Positions 1 through 8,865 are shown, numbered from the stretch's first letter. The stretch is 64,000 bases of DNA from Ectobacillus polymachus (GCF_048159605.1 NZ_JBLREB010000001.1:1302001-1366000); one strand, 5' to 3'. Translations and numbers: made by a program. Notes: generated by a model from the sequence alone, not told the origin.

Positions 1-49
1 ACCAGCATACAAATCAGTGAACGTGTGTTGTGTATTCACACCAGAGATT

Positions 50-78
50 ACTATAACATAACACGATATCACAATCAA
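50..78 (-). promoter_or_regulatory. Sigma-A-type promoter firing out of the left edge (probably rpsB)
   Basis: On the minus strand there is a -35 TTGATT (73-78) and a -10 TATAGT (50-55) separated by exactly 17 bases. Transcription would start near position 43 and leave the window. In B. cereus-type genomes the gene after codY is rpsB (ribosomal protein S2), so this is most likely the rpsB promoter. The first 40 bases would be untranslated leader and contain a short GTGAA/TTCAC stem. The target gene is inferred from synteny and is not visible. Confidence 0.6.
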
Positions 79-93
79 GTCGTAATTAAAAAG

Positions 94-219
94 AAAAGCA
101 AAATCGACTTGTTCAGGCCCATAGGGCAGAAGTTCTCCGCACAAAAAGGCGTCTTTTGGCCTTTATGGGCGGAGGTTTTCTGACCGGAGGGACTAGTTGA
201 TTTTGCTAGACAACTCTAG
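94..219 (+). repeat. Structured intergenic repeat, family 1, copy A
   Basis: A 126-bp unit beginning AAAAGC and ending in GCTAGACAACTCTAG. Its ends form a long stem (AGCAAAATCGAC against GTTGATTTTGCT), and inside lies a second hairpin (CTCCGC against GCGGAG). The next unit starts exactly 126 bases later and is almost identical, so the copies are tandem. Related units occur at 23514-23748 and 34318-34440. It has no coding potential that I trust. It may belong to the intergenic (bcr-type) repeats known from the B. cereus group, but that assignment was not checked. Confidence 0.8.
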
Positions 220-345
220 AAAAGCAAAATCGACTTGCTCAGCCCCGTAAGGCAGAAGTTCTCCGCACAAAAAGGCGTCTTTTGGCCTTTATGGGCGGAG
301 GTTTTCTGACCGGAGGGACTAGGCGATTTTGCTAGACAACTCTAG
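220..345 (+). repeat. Structured intergenic repeat, family 1, copy B
   Basis: Second tandem unit, 126 bp. It differs from copy A at only a few positions in the left third (CTCAGCCCCGTAAGGC instead of TTCAGGCCCATAGGGC) and near the right arm. The central hairpin and the end GCTAGACAACTCTAG are unchanged. The high identity suggests recent tandem duplication. Confidence 0.8.
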
Positions 346-416
346 AAAAGCAAAATCGACTTGCCAACACCCACAGGGCAGAAGTTCTCTGCCCAAGGTC
401 GGGAGGTTCCAACTAA
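346..416 (+). repeat. Structured intergenic repeat, family 1, truncated copy C
   Basis: Third unit, starting 126 bases after copy B with the same AAAAGCAAAATCGACTTG start. It loses similarity after about 50 bases and merges into the sequence just before the codY terminator, so it is a 3'-truncated unit. Confidence 0.65.
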
Positions 417-448
417 TAAAAAACCCTCTTTGCCTATTGCAAAGAGGG
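417..448 (-). terminator. Intrinsic terminator after codY
   Basis: On the minus strand a perfect 10-bp stem (CCCTCTTTGC / GCAAAGAGGG, plus-strand arms 424-433 and 439-448) with a 5-base loop is followed by a run of six T. It lies 18 bases after the codY stop codon and ends the xerC-hslV-hslU-codY transcription unit. Confidence 0.93.
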
Positions 449-465
449 GGAATGCAAGATTAAGA

Positions 466-1245
466 TTAATTTGATTTTAGCTTTGCTAATTCAATTAAGA
501 ATTTATTATTTAATACTTTGATGTACGTACCTTTCATTCCAAGTGAGCGTGATTCAATTACTCCGGCACTCTCTAGCTTACGAAGTGCATTTACAATAAC
601 AGAACGAGTAATACCTACACGATCCGCAATTTTACTTGCTACTAGAAGGCCTTCAGTACCATTTAATTCATCAAAAATATGTTCAATTGCCTCAAGTTCA
701 CTATATGATAAAGAACTAATGGCCATTTGTACAACAGCTTTGCTTCGTGCTTCTTCTTCAATTTCTTCTGCTTTTTCGCGTAAAATTTCCATTCCGACTA
801 CTGTAGCCCCGTATTCTCCCAAAATCAAATCATCATTTGAGAAAGAATCAGTTAAACGAGCTAATACAAGCGTACCTAATCGTTCTCCACCTCCGACAAT
901 TGGAACGATTGTCGTTAAACCTGTTTCAAATAAATCTTTATTCTCAACAGGAAAAGCAGTATAAGGACTGTCAATTCCTAAGTTAGGAGAAGTTTCTGTA
1001 ATATTAAACAAGTTTTTTGTATATTCTTCAGGAAATTGACGTTCAGCAAACATTTTTTTAATACGATCATTTTCTATTTGTTGATAAACCTGGTAGCCTA
1101 GTAGTTTACCGCGGCGGCTGACAATAAAAACATTTGCTTCAATTACTTCACATAATGTATCAGCCATTTCTCTAAAGTTCACAGGTCTTCCTGCGGTTTG
1201 CTGCAGCAAAGCATTTATTTTTCTTGTTTTTTCTAATAGTGCCAT
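466..1245 (-). CDS. codY: GTP- and branched-chain-amino-acid-sensing transcriptional repressor CodY
   Basis: CodY represses stationary-phase, amino-acid and virulence-type genes when GTP and isoleucine are plentiful. The 259-residue protein has the family's usual length: an N-terminal GAF domain (about 1-155) followed by a winged helix-turn-helix whose recognition segment starts at Ala203 (ASKIADRVGITRSVIVNAL). The isoleucine-contacting residues known from B. subtilis, Arg61, Thr96 and Phe98, are all present at the same positions. ATG start with GGGAGG about 11 bases upstream. It is the last gene of a unit with xerC, hslV and hslU, 72 bases after hslU, and is followed by a strong terminator. 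The sequence looks intermediate between the B. subtilis and B. cereus versions. Confidence 0.98.
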   Translation of the reverse strand: MALLEKTRKINALLQQTAGRPVNFREMADTLCEVIEANVFIVSRRGKLLGYQVYQQIENDRIKKMFAERQFPEEYTKNLFNITETSPNLGIDSPYTAFPVENKDLFETGLTTIVPIVGGGERLGTLVLARLTDSFSNDDLILGEYGATVVGMEILREKAEEIEEEARSKAVVQMAISSLSYSELEAIEHIFDELNGTEGLLVASKIADRVGITRSVIVNALRKLESAGVIESRSLGMKGTYIKVLNNKFLIELAKLKSN

Positions 1246-1317
1246 TATTCTTTTTTCCTCCCAAAATTCAGGTTCATTTCTATTACTCGGAAACCAGGAC
1301 GAAACACCTGTATATTT

Positions 1318-2712
1318 TTATAGTATAAATTGACTTACATCTTTGTCTTTTGCAATAGATGCCAGTTTTTCATCAACGTATTGTGGCGTAATTACTATTT
1401 TATTCATCGTAATTTCTGATGCTTCAAATGATAAATCCTCCAAAAGTTTTTCCAAAATTGTGTGAAGTCTTCGAGCACCAATGTTATCTGTATCCTGATT
1501 CACTTGATATGCAATTTCTGCAATTTTACGAATAGCATCGTCAGAAAATTCAATTTCTATACCTTCTGTTGCTAACAAAGCAGTATATTGCTTAAGAAGT
1601 GCATTATCAGGCTCGATTAAAATTCTCTCAAAGTCTTCAACCGTAAGTTTTGACAACTCCACACGAATTGGAAATCGCCCCTGCAATTCAGGAATTAAGT
1701 CTGATGGCTTTGACATATGGAAAGCTCCAGCTGCAATAAACAGAACATGATCTGTTTTCACAGAACCGTATTTCGTAACAACGGTCGATCCTTCTACAAT
1801 TGGAAGGATATCACGTTGCACTCCTTCACGCGATACATCAACACCTCCGGACTGTTTACCGGCAATTTTGTCAATCTCGTCGATAAAAATAATTCCAAGC
1901 TGTTCTGTACGGTAAACAGCTTCTTGTGCAACTTCGTCCATATCAATTAAGCGCTGTGCCTCTTCATTTGTCAATACTTTTCGAGCTTCTTTAACAGAAA
2001 GTTTTCTTTTCTTCTTTCGCTTTGGTAAAAGATTTCCAAGAGCATCTTGAAAATTCATCCCCATTTGTTCCATACCTGTGCCTTGCAGCATGTCAAACAT
2101 AGAGGATTGTTGTTCTTCTACTTCAATCGTTATGATTTCATCCTCAAGTAGTCCTGCAGCAAGTTTTTGTTCTATTTCCTTACGACGCTGTTGGTTTCCA
2201 TCTTCCTCTTGCTCATTATCACTTTTCGTATCTGTATTTTGATAGCCCCCGAATAACATATCGAGCGGGTTCTTAAAGCTTTGTTGTTTTTTGGAGCTCG
2301 GAACTAAAATGTCAACAATACGTTGATTTGCTTGTTCTTCCGCTTTATCTTGTACTTTATCTACTTTTTCTGACTTTATTATACGAACAGACGTCTCCAT
2401 TAAATCGCGTATCATAGATTCAACATCACGTCCGACATAACCGACCTCTGTAAATTTCGTAGCTTCTACTTTAATAAATGGTGCACCTACAAGTTTTGCA
2501 AGTCTTCTAGCTACTTCTGTTTTCCCTACCCCTGTTGGACCAATCATCAAAATATTCTTAGGTGAAATTTCGTCGCGAATGTTCTCGTCAAGTAAACTTC
2601 TACGATAACGATTTCGAAGAGCTACAGCAACTGCCTTCTTTGCAGCTTTTTGACCAATAATGTATTGATCTAGCTTCTCTACAATTTGACGCGGTGTATA
2701 ATGTAAATGCAT
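1318..2712 (-). CDS. hslU: ATP-dependent protease ATPase subunit HslU (ClpY)
   Basis: AAA+ unfoldase of the HslUV protease; it feeds unfolded substrates into the HslV chamber in the cytoplasm. With the start at 2712 (MHLHYTPRQIVEKLDQ, preceded by GGGAGG at 8 bases) the protein is 464 residues, the normal length. A start further upstream would run into hslV and lacks support. Walker A GPTGVGKT lies at 58-65, Walker B in FIDEID follows the inserted I domain, an arginine-finger region (GRFPIR) is present, and the C-terminal DVSQFIL is the tail that docks into HslV. It lies 16 bases after hslV. Confidence 0.97.
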   Translation of the reverse strand: MHLHYTPRQIVEKLDQYIIGQKAAKKAVAVALRNRYRRSLLDENIRDEISPKNILMIGPTGVGKTEVARRLAKLVGAPFIKVEATKFTEVGYVGRDVESMIRDLMETSVRIIKSEKVDKVQDKAEEQANQRIVDILVPSSKKQQSFKNPLDMLFGGYQNTDTKSDNEQEEDGNQQRRKEIEQKLAAGLLEDEIITIEVEEQQSSMFDMLQGTGMEQMGMNFQDALGNLLPKRKKKRKLSVKEARKVLTNEEAQRLIDMDEVAQEAVYRTEQLGIIFIDEIDKIAGKQSGGVDVSREGVQRDILPIVEGSTVVTKYGSVKTDHVLFIAAGAFHMSKPSDLIPELQGRFPIRVELSKLTVEDFERILIEPDNALLKQYTALLATEGIEIEFSDDAIRKIAEIAYQVNQDTDNIGARRLHTILEKLLEDLSFEASEITMNKIVITPQYVDEKLASIAKDKDVSQFIL

Positions 2713-2728
2713 TACTGTATACCTCCCT

Positions 2729-3271
2729 TTACAATTCCTCAACAATAATGTTTCCATTTGTGTATACACAAATTTCGCTAGCAATTTCAAGACTTGCCTT
2801 CGCTATTTCACTAGCAGATAGATGGTCACCTGAATACCGTTTTAGAGCCCGACCAGCAGACAGCGCGTAATTCCCACCCGAACCTATGGCTAAAATGCCA
2901 TCATCTGGTTCAATCACTTCACCTGTTCCAGATATTAGAAGCATGTTTTCTACATCCATTACAATAAGAAGGGCTTCTAACTGACGCAGCATTTTATCAC
3001 CGCGCCATTTTTTTGCCATTTCAACGGCTGCTCGCTGTAAATTACCATTATACTCTTCAAGCTTTCCCTCAAACATTTCGAATAAAGTAAAGGCGTCTGC
3101 AACAGAACCAGCGAAACCAGCTAGTACTTTCCCTCGAAACAAACGGCGAACTTTGCGTGCTGTATGTTTCATTACAACTGCATTGCCCATCGTAACTTGG
3201 CCATCTCCTGCCATTGCACACTTACCATTATGATGAATTGCAAAGATCGTTGTAGCATGAAAGGTTCCCAT
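2729..3271 (-). CDS. hslV: ATP-dependent protease proteolytic subunit HslV (ClpQ)
   Basis: Proteasome-like peptidase forming the hexameric-ring chamber of HslUV. 180 residues. The nucleophile is the N-terminal threonine exposed after propeptide removal. Here the conserved TTIFA block starts at Thr7, so a short propeptide MGTFHA would be removed, as in B. cereus; B. subtilis ClpQ is reported to use a serine instead. Conserved AGDGQVT, RKVRRLF and GSGGNYALSAG segments are present. Located between xerC and hslU, transcribed with them. Confidence 0.97.
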   Translation of the reverse strand: MGTFHATTIFAIHHNGKCAMAGDGQVTMGNAVVMKHTARKVRRLFRGKVLAGFAGSVADAFTLFEMFEGKLEEYNGNLQRAAVEMAKKWRGDKMLRQLEALLIVMDVENMLLISGTGEVIEPDDGILAIGSGGNYALSAGRALKRYSGDHLSASEIAKASLEIASEICVYTNGNIIVEEL

Positions 3272-3416
3272 ACGTATTCTCCTTTATCATTAAAATTACA
3301 CAGATTCCATATACACTTTACATGAATAATCATTACAAAATAAGAACCGTTAGCATTGATTAGTTTTTTTTACCAACCACAATACATTATATGAGCATTT
3401 TCTATTTCTAGCATCA

Positions 3417-4313
3417 TTATGCTCTTGGATGATGTTCCATATAAACCGAACGCAGCCTTTCCTTCGAAACATGCGTATAAATCTGGGTTGTGGATAAGTG
3501 AGCATGTCCAAGCAATTCCTGCACCGTTCGTAAATCAGCACCTTCATTAAGCATATGAGTAGCAAATGTATGACGAAGCATGTGAGGACTTATGTGTAGA
3601 TTGAGAGCAGTTTTACCCATCATGTCATTTAAGATATAACGGACGCCTCGATCAGTTAATGGATGTCCCTTACTATTTAAAAATAGAGCACCCTTTTCCA
3701 GTTGATTATGTAATAACACTTTTCTTCCTTCTTGTATATACAGATGTAACATTTCTTGTGCGTAGCTGCCGAACGGAACAAAGCGTTGTTTATTTCCTTT
3801 TCCTGTAACTAAAATCGTTTCCATTTGAAAATCAATATCTTGTAAAGACAAGCTACAACATTCACTTACACGAATCCCGGTAGCATATAAAAGTTCAAGA
3901 ATTGCTTGATTACGCTGGCCTAGCGGAGTATGAATATCCGATATTTCAAAAAGCTTAGCTATCTCTTCTTCATATAAAAAATGCGGGATTACTAATTCTT
4001 TTTTAGGTAGTGATGCAAGAAGAAACGGATTCTCTTTACAATATTCCTCTCTCATGAAAAAGCGATATAAACTTCGCATACATGAAATCTTTCTTGCAAC
4101 AGATCGTCGCGCTAGCTTTAAATCATGCAGCTTTGTCAAATATAAACGAACATCGCTATAGGTAACACTTTGAAAGGAAGGGATACATTCACTTTTCATA
4201 AAGGAAACAAATTGCTCGGAATCTTCCCGATAACTTAAGATTGTAAGTTTTGAATAGTTACGTTCGATTTGCAAATACTCAAAAAATTGATGAAGACTTT
4301 CTTGATTGTCCAT
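3417..4313 (-). CDS. xerC: Tyrosine recombinase XerC (CodV)
   Basis: Site-specific recombinase that, with XerD, resolves chromosome dimers at dif near the terminus. The 298-residue protein has an N-terminal SAM-like core-binding domain (about 1-90) and a C-terminal catalytic domain. All active-site residues can be placed: Arg148 (TGIRVSE), Lys172 (GKGNKQR), His244 and Arg247 (HMLRHTFATHML), His270 (LLGHAHLS) and nucleophile Tyr279 (IYTHV). The placement directly upstream of hslVU-codY is the classical Bacillus codV locus. The 145 bases between it and hslV contain nothing I recognise. Confidence 0.96.
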   Translation of the reverse strand: MDNQESLHQFFEYLQIERNYSKLTILSYREDSEQFVSFMKSECIPSFQSVTYSDVRLYLTKLHDLKLARRSVARKISCMRSLYRFFMREEYCKENPFLLASLPKKELVIPHFLYEEEIAKLFEISDIHTPLGQRNQAILELLYATGIRVSECCSLSLQDIDFQMETILVTGKGNKQRFVPFGSYAQEMLHLYIQEGRKVLLHNQLEKGALFLNSKGHPLTDRGVRYILNDMMGKTALNLHISPHMLRHTFATHMLNEGADLRTVQELLGHAHLSTTQIYTHVSKERLRSVYMEHHPRA

Positions 4314-4331
4314 TATCTCCCCACCTAAAGC

Positions 4332-4365
4332 AAAAGCTACTAAATACTATCACAGTTTAGTAGCT
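4332..4365 (-). terminator. Terminator-like hairpin between trmFO and xerC
   Basis: A perfect 10-bp stem (AGCTACTAAA / TTTAGTAGCT, plus-strand 335-344 and 356-365 after 4000) with an 11-base loop is followed on the minus strand by TTTGCTTT, a poor T-run. It probably reduces rather than abolishes read-through from trmFO into xerC. Confidence 0.6.
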
Positions 4366-4380
4366 CTTGCAAGAATCTAA

Positions 4381-5688
4381 TTAAATATTTACAAAATTTT
4401 GAATCGTTTCCAAAGCTCGGTTGCTATATGCTTCATACCGTTCTAACTTTTTCTTAATTTTCGTTTCCAACGGCGGAAATAAACCAAAATTCGCATTCAT
4501 CGGTTGGAAATGTTTCACATCCGTATTCGTAATGTAATGGGCCATACTTCCCATAGCTGTTACAGGAGGTATAACGACTGGCTCTTTCCCTTGTACAAGT
4601 CTAGAAGCATTTATACCTGCAAGCAAGCCTGATGCAGCAGATTCTACATACCCTTCTACTCCCGTCATTTGACCAGCGAAAAATAAATCATCGCGTCCTT
4701 TAAACTGATAAGTTGGTCGAAGAAGCTTCGGAGAATTCAAGAATGTATTTCGATGCATTACACCATACCTAACAATTTCTGCTTGTTCCAATCCTGGAAT
4801 AAGACGAAATACTTCTTTTTGTGCTCCCCACTTCATGTGTGTTTGAAATCCTACGATGTTATAGAGTGTTCCTGCTGCATTGTCTTGGCGTAATTGGACA
4901 ACTGCAAATGGCGTTTCACCAGTTCTCGGATTTTCTAATCCAACTGGCTTCATAGGACCGAATAATAACGTTTGTTTACCACGTTTTGCCATTACTTCAA
5001 CTGGCATACAGCCTTCAAAATAAACTTCCTTCTCAAATTCTTTCAAAACAGCTACTTCTGCAGTAACTAATGCATCATAGAATCGATCAAACTCTTCTTC
5101 TGTCATGGGACAATTTAAGTATGCCGCTTCCCCTTTATCGTATCTTGACTTTAAGTATACTTTATTCATATCGATGCTCTCTTTTTCAACAATTGGAGCC
5201 GCAGCATCATAAAAATAAAAATAATCTTCCCCGGTCAATTTCTTTAACTCGTCAGCAAGTGCTTTAGAAGTAAGCGGGCCCGTTGCAATTACGGTTGCTC
5301 CCTCAGGGATTTCTGTAATTTCATCGTTAATAACAGTAATATTGGGATGGTTTTTGACGTACTCTGTGACTCTCCCTGCAAATTCGTGTCGATCTACAGC
5401 AAGTGCACCACCTGCTGGTACAGCACATTCATCTGCCGCTCGAATGATTACTGAATCAAGACGACGCATTTCTTCCTTTATCACTCCGACCGCATTTGTT
5501 AGTGAATTCGCACGAAGTGAATTGCTACATACAAGCTCTGCAAATTTATCAGTATGATGAGCAGGCGTCTGTTTTACCGGTCTCATTTCATATAGACGAA
5601 CCTCGACGCCGCGCTTTGCAATTTGATAGGCTGCTTCGCTACCCGCTAAGCCAGCTCCTATTACATTAACTACAACCATTACTATCAA
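4381..5688 (-). CDS. trmFO: Methylenetetrahydrofolate-tRNA-(uracil-54-C5)-methyltransferase TrmFO
   Basis: Folate- and FAD-dependent enzyme making ribothymidine-54 in the T loop of tRNA (old name gid). The N-terminal dinucleotide fold shows VNVIGAGLAGSEAA. Family blocks LYEMRPVKQTPAHHTDKFAELVCSNS (in two parts), EGCMPVEVMAKRG and GYVESAASGLLAG are present. Starting at TTG (5686-5688) gives 435 residues, the usual length; an ATG three codons in (5679) gives 432 and is nearly as likely. The upstream AGAAGGGTGA is close to both. It sits between the topA terminator and xerC. Confidence 0.96.
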   Translation of the reverse strand: MIVMVVVNVIGAGLAGSEAAYQIAKRGVEVRLYEMRPVKQTPAHHTDKFAELVCSNSLRANSLTNAVGVIKEEMRRLDSVIIRAADECAVPAGGALAVDRHEFAGRVTEYVKNHPNITVINDEITEIPEGATVIATGPLTSKALADELKKLTGEDYFYFYDAAAPIVEKESIDMNKVYLKSRYDKGEAAYLNCPMTEEEFDRFYDALVTAEVAVLKEFEKEVYFEGCMPVEVMAKRGKQTLLFGPMKPVGLENPRTGETPFAVVQLRQDNAAGTLYNIVGFQTHMKWGAQKEVFRLIPGLEQAEIVRYGVMHRNTFLNSPKLLRPTYQFKGRDDLFFAGQMTGVEGYVESAASGLLAGINASRLVQGKEPVVIPPVTAMGSMAHYITNTDVKHFQPMNANFGLFPPLETKIKKKLERYEAYSNRALETIQNFVNI

Positions 5689-5710
5689 TCACCCTTCTTC
5701 TAAATATCCG

Positions 5711-5740
5711 AAAAAAATGTGAGCTGGCTAGCTCACATTT
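5711..5740 (-). terminator. Intrinsic terminator after topA, overlapping its stop codon
   Basis: Perfect 11-bp stem AAATGTGAGCT / AGCTCACATTT with a 4-base loop, followed on the minus strand by a T-run continuing from the stem. The right arm (5730-5740) contains the topA stop codon TGA at 5733-5735, so the terminator begins inside the last codons of the gene. Confidence 0.88.
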
Positions 5741-7811
5741 GCTGTATTTCTTTGTAATCACACGAAACACATTGTACTTGAACACCTTTTTTCAGCTTTT
5801 TCTCTACAAGCATCCCATCACATTTTGGACATGTACGCGGAAGTGGCTTATCCCACGATACAAAGTCGCAAGATGGATACTCGCTGCAGCCATAAAAAAT
5901 ACGTTTTCTCTTATTACTGCGGCGTTCAATGATTTGACCCTTCTGACATTTAGGGCATGTAACCCCAATTTCTTTTACGATTGGTTTCGTATTTCGACAA
6001 TCAGGAAAATTCGAACAAGCCATAAATTTTCCATAGCGTCCCATCTTAAATACCATAGGACTTCCGCAAATATCACAATCTTCACCTGCTGGTTCATCTT
6101 TTATTTCCACTTCTTGCATCTCTTTTTCTGCTATAACTAGATGCTTTTCGAAGCTTCTATAAAATTCATCAACCACATGTACCCAGTTTTCTCTACCATC
6201 CTCAACTTCATCTAAGCTATGTTCCATGTTAGCCGTGAATTCAATATTAATAATTTCTGGAAAAAACGCTAGGATGAGTTCAATTACAATTTCTCCAAGC
6301 TCTGTCGGTACAAACCTTTTATTATCTAAGGATACATAACCACGTCTTTGAATCGTTTCGAGCGTAGGAACATAGGTTGATGGTCGCCCGATACCAAGCT
6401 CCTCTAATGTTTTTACTAATCGTGCTTCTGTATATCGTGGAGGCGGCTGTGTAAAATGCTGCTTCTGTTCAATTTCTCCCGCACTTACCACTTCCTCTAC
6501 TTCCATTGGTGGGAGCAGGCGATCCTTTTCCTCCCGTTCATCATCAGTAGATTCCACATACACTTTCATAAAGCCAGGAAATTTTACAACTGATCCGTTT
6601 GCACGAAATTGTACCGACTGATTCGTAAGTGAAACCGTAACTGTATCCATTATAGCAGGAGCCATCTGACTCGCAATAAAACGCTCCCAAATCAATTTAT
6701 ATAAACGGTATTGGTCACGACTTAACAATGCCTTCACATCGTCAGGAGTGCGCAGCGTAGAAGTAGGACGAATCGCTTCGTGGGCGTCCTGTGTATTATT
6801 TTTTTTCACTTCTTTACGTTTTTCTGCATTTACATAGGCTTCTCCATAGCGTTCGATAATATACGAACGAGCCTCAGCTTGTGCTGTATCTGAAATCCGA
6901 GTTGAATCCGTTCTCATATATGTAATAAGACCAACCGTTCCTTCTTTCCCTAGATCCATTCCTTCATATAGTTGTTGTGCGAGCATCATCGTTTTCTTTG
7001 CTCGCATATTAAGCTTCCTCGCTGCTTCCTGTTGTAAAGAAGAAGTAGTAAACGGCAAGGCAGGATTACGTTTCCGTTCCTTACGAGTTACGTTTTCAAC
7101 TATAAATTGCTTTGTTTTTAATTGAGAAAGTATGTCCTTTACATCAGATTCACTATGCAATTCTTTCTTTTCTCCGTTCACACCGTAAAAAGAAGCTTCA
7201 AAGACTTCATTATCTTTTTCAAATTTTGCTTTAATCGTCCAAAATTCTTCCGGTATGAAAGATTTTATTTCTCTTTCCCGTTCCATAATAAGACGTACAG
7301 CAACGGATTGTACACGACCCGCACTTAGCCCCTTTTTCACTTTCTTCCACAATAGTGGACTCATATTATAGCCAACTAAGCGATCCAGTACTCTACGTGC
7401 TTGCTGTGCATCTACTAGATCCATATTAATGGCACGAGGGTGTTTAAATGATTCCTTGATTGCATCTTTTGTTATCTCATTAAAAACAACGCGGCAATCT
7501 GAAGATGTATCAACTTGAAGCATATTTGCTAAATGCCAAGCAATTGCTTCTCCTTCGCGGTCGGGGTCAGCTGCGAGATAAACTTTCTTCACTTTTTTTG
7601 CAGCTAGCTTTAAATCTCTTAATACCGGTCCCTTCCCACGAATTGTAATATATTTAGGAGTATAATTATTGTCTATTTCAATGCCCATTTGACTTTTTGG
7701 TAAATCACGAACATGTCCCATGGATGCTATTACTTTGTATTTTTTTCCAAGATATTTTTCTATTGTTTTCGCCTTGGATGGCGACTCTACAATTACGAGG
7801 TAATCTGACAT
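5733..7811 (-). CDS. topA: DNA topoisomerase I (type IA)
   Basis: Relaxes negatively supercoiled DNA through a covalent 5'-phosphotyrosine link. 692 residues, the usual Bacillus length. Toprim domain at about 1-120 with Glu9 and the acidic DPDREGE motif (Asp82, Asp84, Glu86); catalytic Tyr298 in GLITYMRTDS. Three C-terminal four-cysteine zinc modules start CDICGSP, CPKCQKG and CPKCDGM. Monocistronic by appearance: a candidate promoter lies 86 bases upstream and a terminator overlaps its stop codon. The neighbour dprA gives the conserved dprA-topA-trmFO order. Confidence 0.98.
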   Translation of the reverse strand: MSDYLVIVESPSKAKTIEKYLGKKYKVIASMGHVRDLPKSQMGIEIDNNYTPKYITIRGKGPVLRDLKLAAKKVKKVYLAADPDREGEAIAWHLANMLQVDTSSDCRVVFNEITKDAIKESFKHPRAINMDLVDAQQARRVLDRLVGYNMSPLLWKKVKKGLSAGRVQSVAVRLIMEREREIKSFIPEEFWTIKAKFEKDNEVFEASFYGVNGEKKELHSESDVKDILSQLKTKQFIVENVTRKERKRNPALPFTTSSLQQEAARKLNMRAKKTMMLAQQLYEGMDLGKEGTVGLITYMRTDSTRISDTAQAEARSYIIERYGEAYVNAEKRKEVKKNNTQDAHEAIRPTSTLRTPDDVKALLSRDQYRLYKLIWERFIASQMAPAIMDTVTVSLTNQSVQFRANGSVVKFPGFMKVYVESTDDEREEKDRLLPPMEVEEVVSAGEIEQKQHFTQPPPRYTEARLVKTLEELGIGRPSTYVPTLETIQRRGYVSLDNKRFVPTELGEIVIELILAFFPEIINIEFTANMEHSLDEVEDGRENWVHVVDEFYRSFEKHLVIAEKEMQEVEIKDEPAGEDCDICGSPMVFKMGRYGKFMACSNFPDCRNTKPIVKEIGVTCPKCQKGQIIERRSNKRKRIFYGCSEYPSCDFVSWDKPLPRTCPKCDGMLVEKKLKKGVQVQCVSCDYKEIQQM

Positions 7812-7896
7812 TCTAGTGCCTCCTTAAGAGGGGAATTCAAGTATTCATTAGTATTATGGATTCGCCTTCTTTTAATAAATCAAGAATGAATATAAA

Positions 7897-7924
7897 ATAA
7901 CATAGATAAGGAGGGACTTGTCAA
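7897..7924 (-). promoter_or_regulatory. Candidate topA promoter
   Basis: On the minus strand a perfect -35 TTGACA (7919-7924) and a -10 TGTTAT (7897-7902) are 16 bases apart. The start of transcription would be about 80 bases upstream of topA, in the 152-base gap between dprA and topA. Confidence 0.5.
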
Positions 7925-7963
7925 CCATTCTTTTCATAAAAGTTAAAAAATGTTTAATATCGA

Positions 7964-8836
7964 CTAGTTTCGTGTCAATTCTTCGACAATATCCGTAGAA
8001 TGGATAACAAGTTTCGCTCCCTGTTGAATAAGTCGATTACTTCCGACAGTAGAGGATAGATGGATAGGTCCTGGTACAGCAAATACTTCTCGATTTTGTT
8101 CTAAAGCACAATCTGCTGTAATAAGCGATCCACTTCGCTCTTGTGCCTCTACAATCAAGACCCCTAATGATAGTCCACTTATAATACGATTTCTCTTTGG
8201 AAAATACCATTTTTGAGGGGGAAAGGAAGGGGGATATTCACTTAGGAGAAGAAGGTTTTTTCCCCACTTCTGTAATGCTTTATAATTCGCTAAAGGGTAG
8301 ATATGTGATAATCCTCCTCCTAGCACAGCAATTGTACTTCGATCGTGCTCTAGTGCGGTCATATGTGCCACTGTATCAATTCCGTAAGCCAATCCGCTTA
8401 CAATAAGCCAATCTTCCCGCAGTAACGAACGAAGAATGGCGCGTAAGCTATTTAACCCATTCGTAGACGGCCGTCTCGTCCCAACCACAGCTAACGTATT
8501 CGTGTGCTTCAAAAAATCCTGGTTTCCTTTCCCATATAGCACAAATGGCGGATCAGGTATTTCTCGAAGCAGCGTTGGATAATTGTCATCCCATATCGTT
8601 ACGTAAAAAACGTTCTGCTCTTGTAATGTTTCCTCAACCTGAGATGACGAAGTAGAATGGAGATGATGGTAGAGGCGATCTGCTTTTTGAGGAGTAAGCT
8701 GAAGATAAGAAATCATTTCAGATGGAGTTAGCAAATACATAGTTTCCAATTGTGAATCCATTCGAATAAGCTTCGCAATCAAGTGCCAGTCATCTGCTAA
8801 TAAAGAATGAACATGGAGAAGATGCTTTCGTTTCAT
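7964..8836 (-). CDS. dprA: DNA-processing protein DprA (Smf)
   Basis: Binds incoming single-stranded DNA during natural transformation and loads RecA. The start at ATG 8836 (MKRKHLLHVHSLL) has a strong AGAAAGGAG seven bases upstream and gives 290 residues; an upstream TTG in frame has no ribosome site. The Rossmann-like core shows VVGTRRPS, SGLAYGIDT, AVLGGGLSHIYP, PKRNRIISGLS and VPGP. As in other Bacillus DprA proteins there is no C-terminal winged-helix domain. It follows the sucD terminator and precedes topA. Presence does not prove that the strain is competent. Confidence 0.96.
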   Translation of the reverse strand: MKRKHLLHVHSLLADDWHLIAKLIRMDSQLETMYLLTPSEMISYLQLTPQKADRLYHHLHSTSSSQVEETLQEQNVFYVTIWDDNYPTLLREIPDPPFVLYGKGNQDFLKHTNTLAVVGTRRPSTNGLNSLRAILRSLLREDWLIVSGLAYGIDTVAHMTALEHDRSTIAVLGGGLSHIYPLANYKALQKWGKNLLLLSEYPPSFPPQKWYFPKRNRIISGLSLGVLIVEAQERSGSLITADCALEQNREVFAVPGPIHLSSTVGSNRLIQQGAKLVIHSTDIVEELTRN

Positions 8837-8865
8837 AAAGGGCTCCTTTCTAAAGTACAACGATT

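Noticed and set aside
94..416. CRISPR array
   Set aside because: The units are 126 bp, contiguous and without unique spacers, and no cas genes are in the window.
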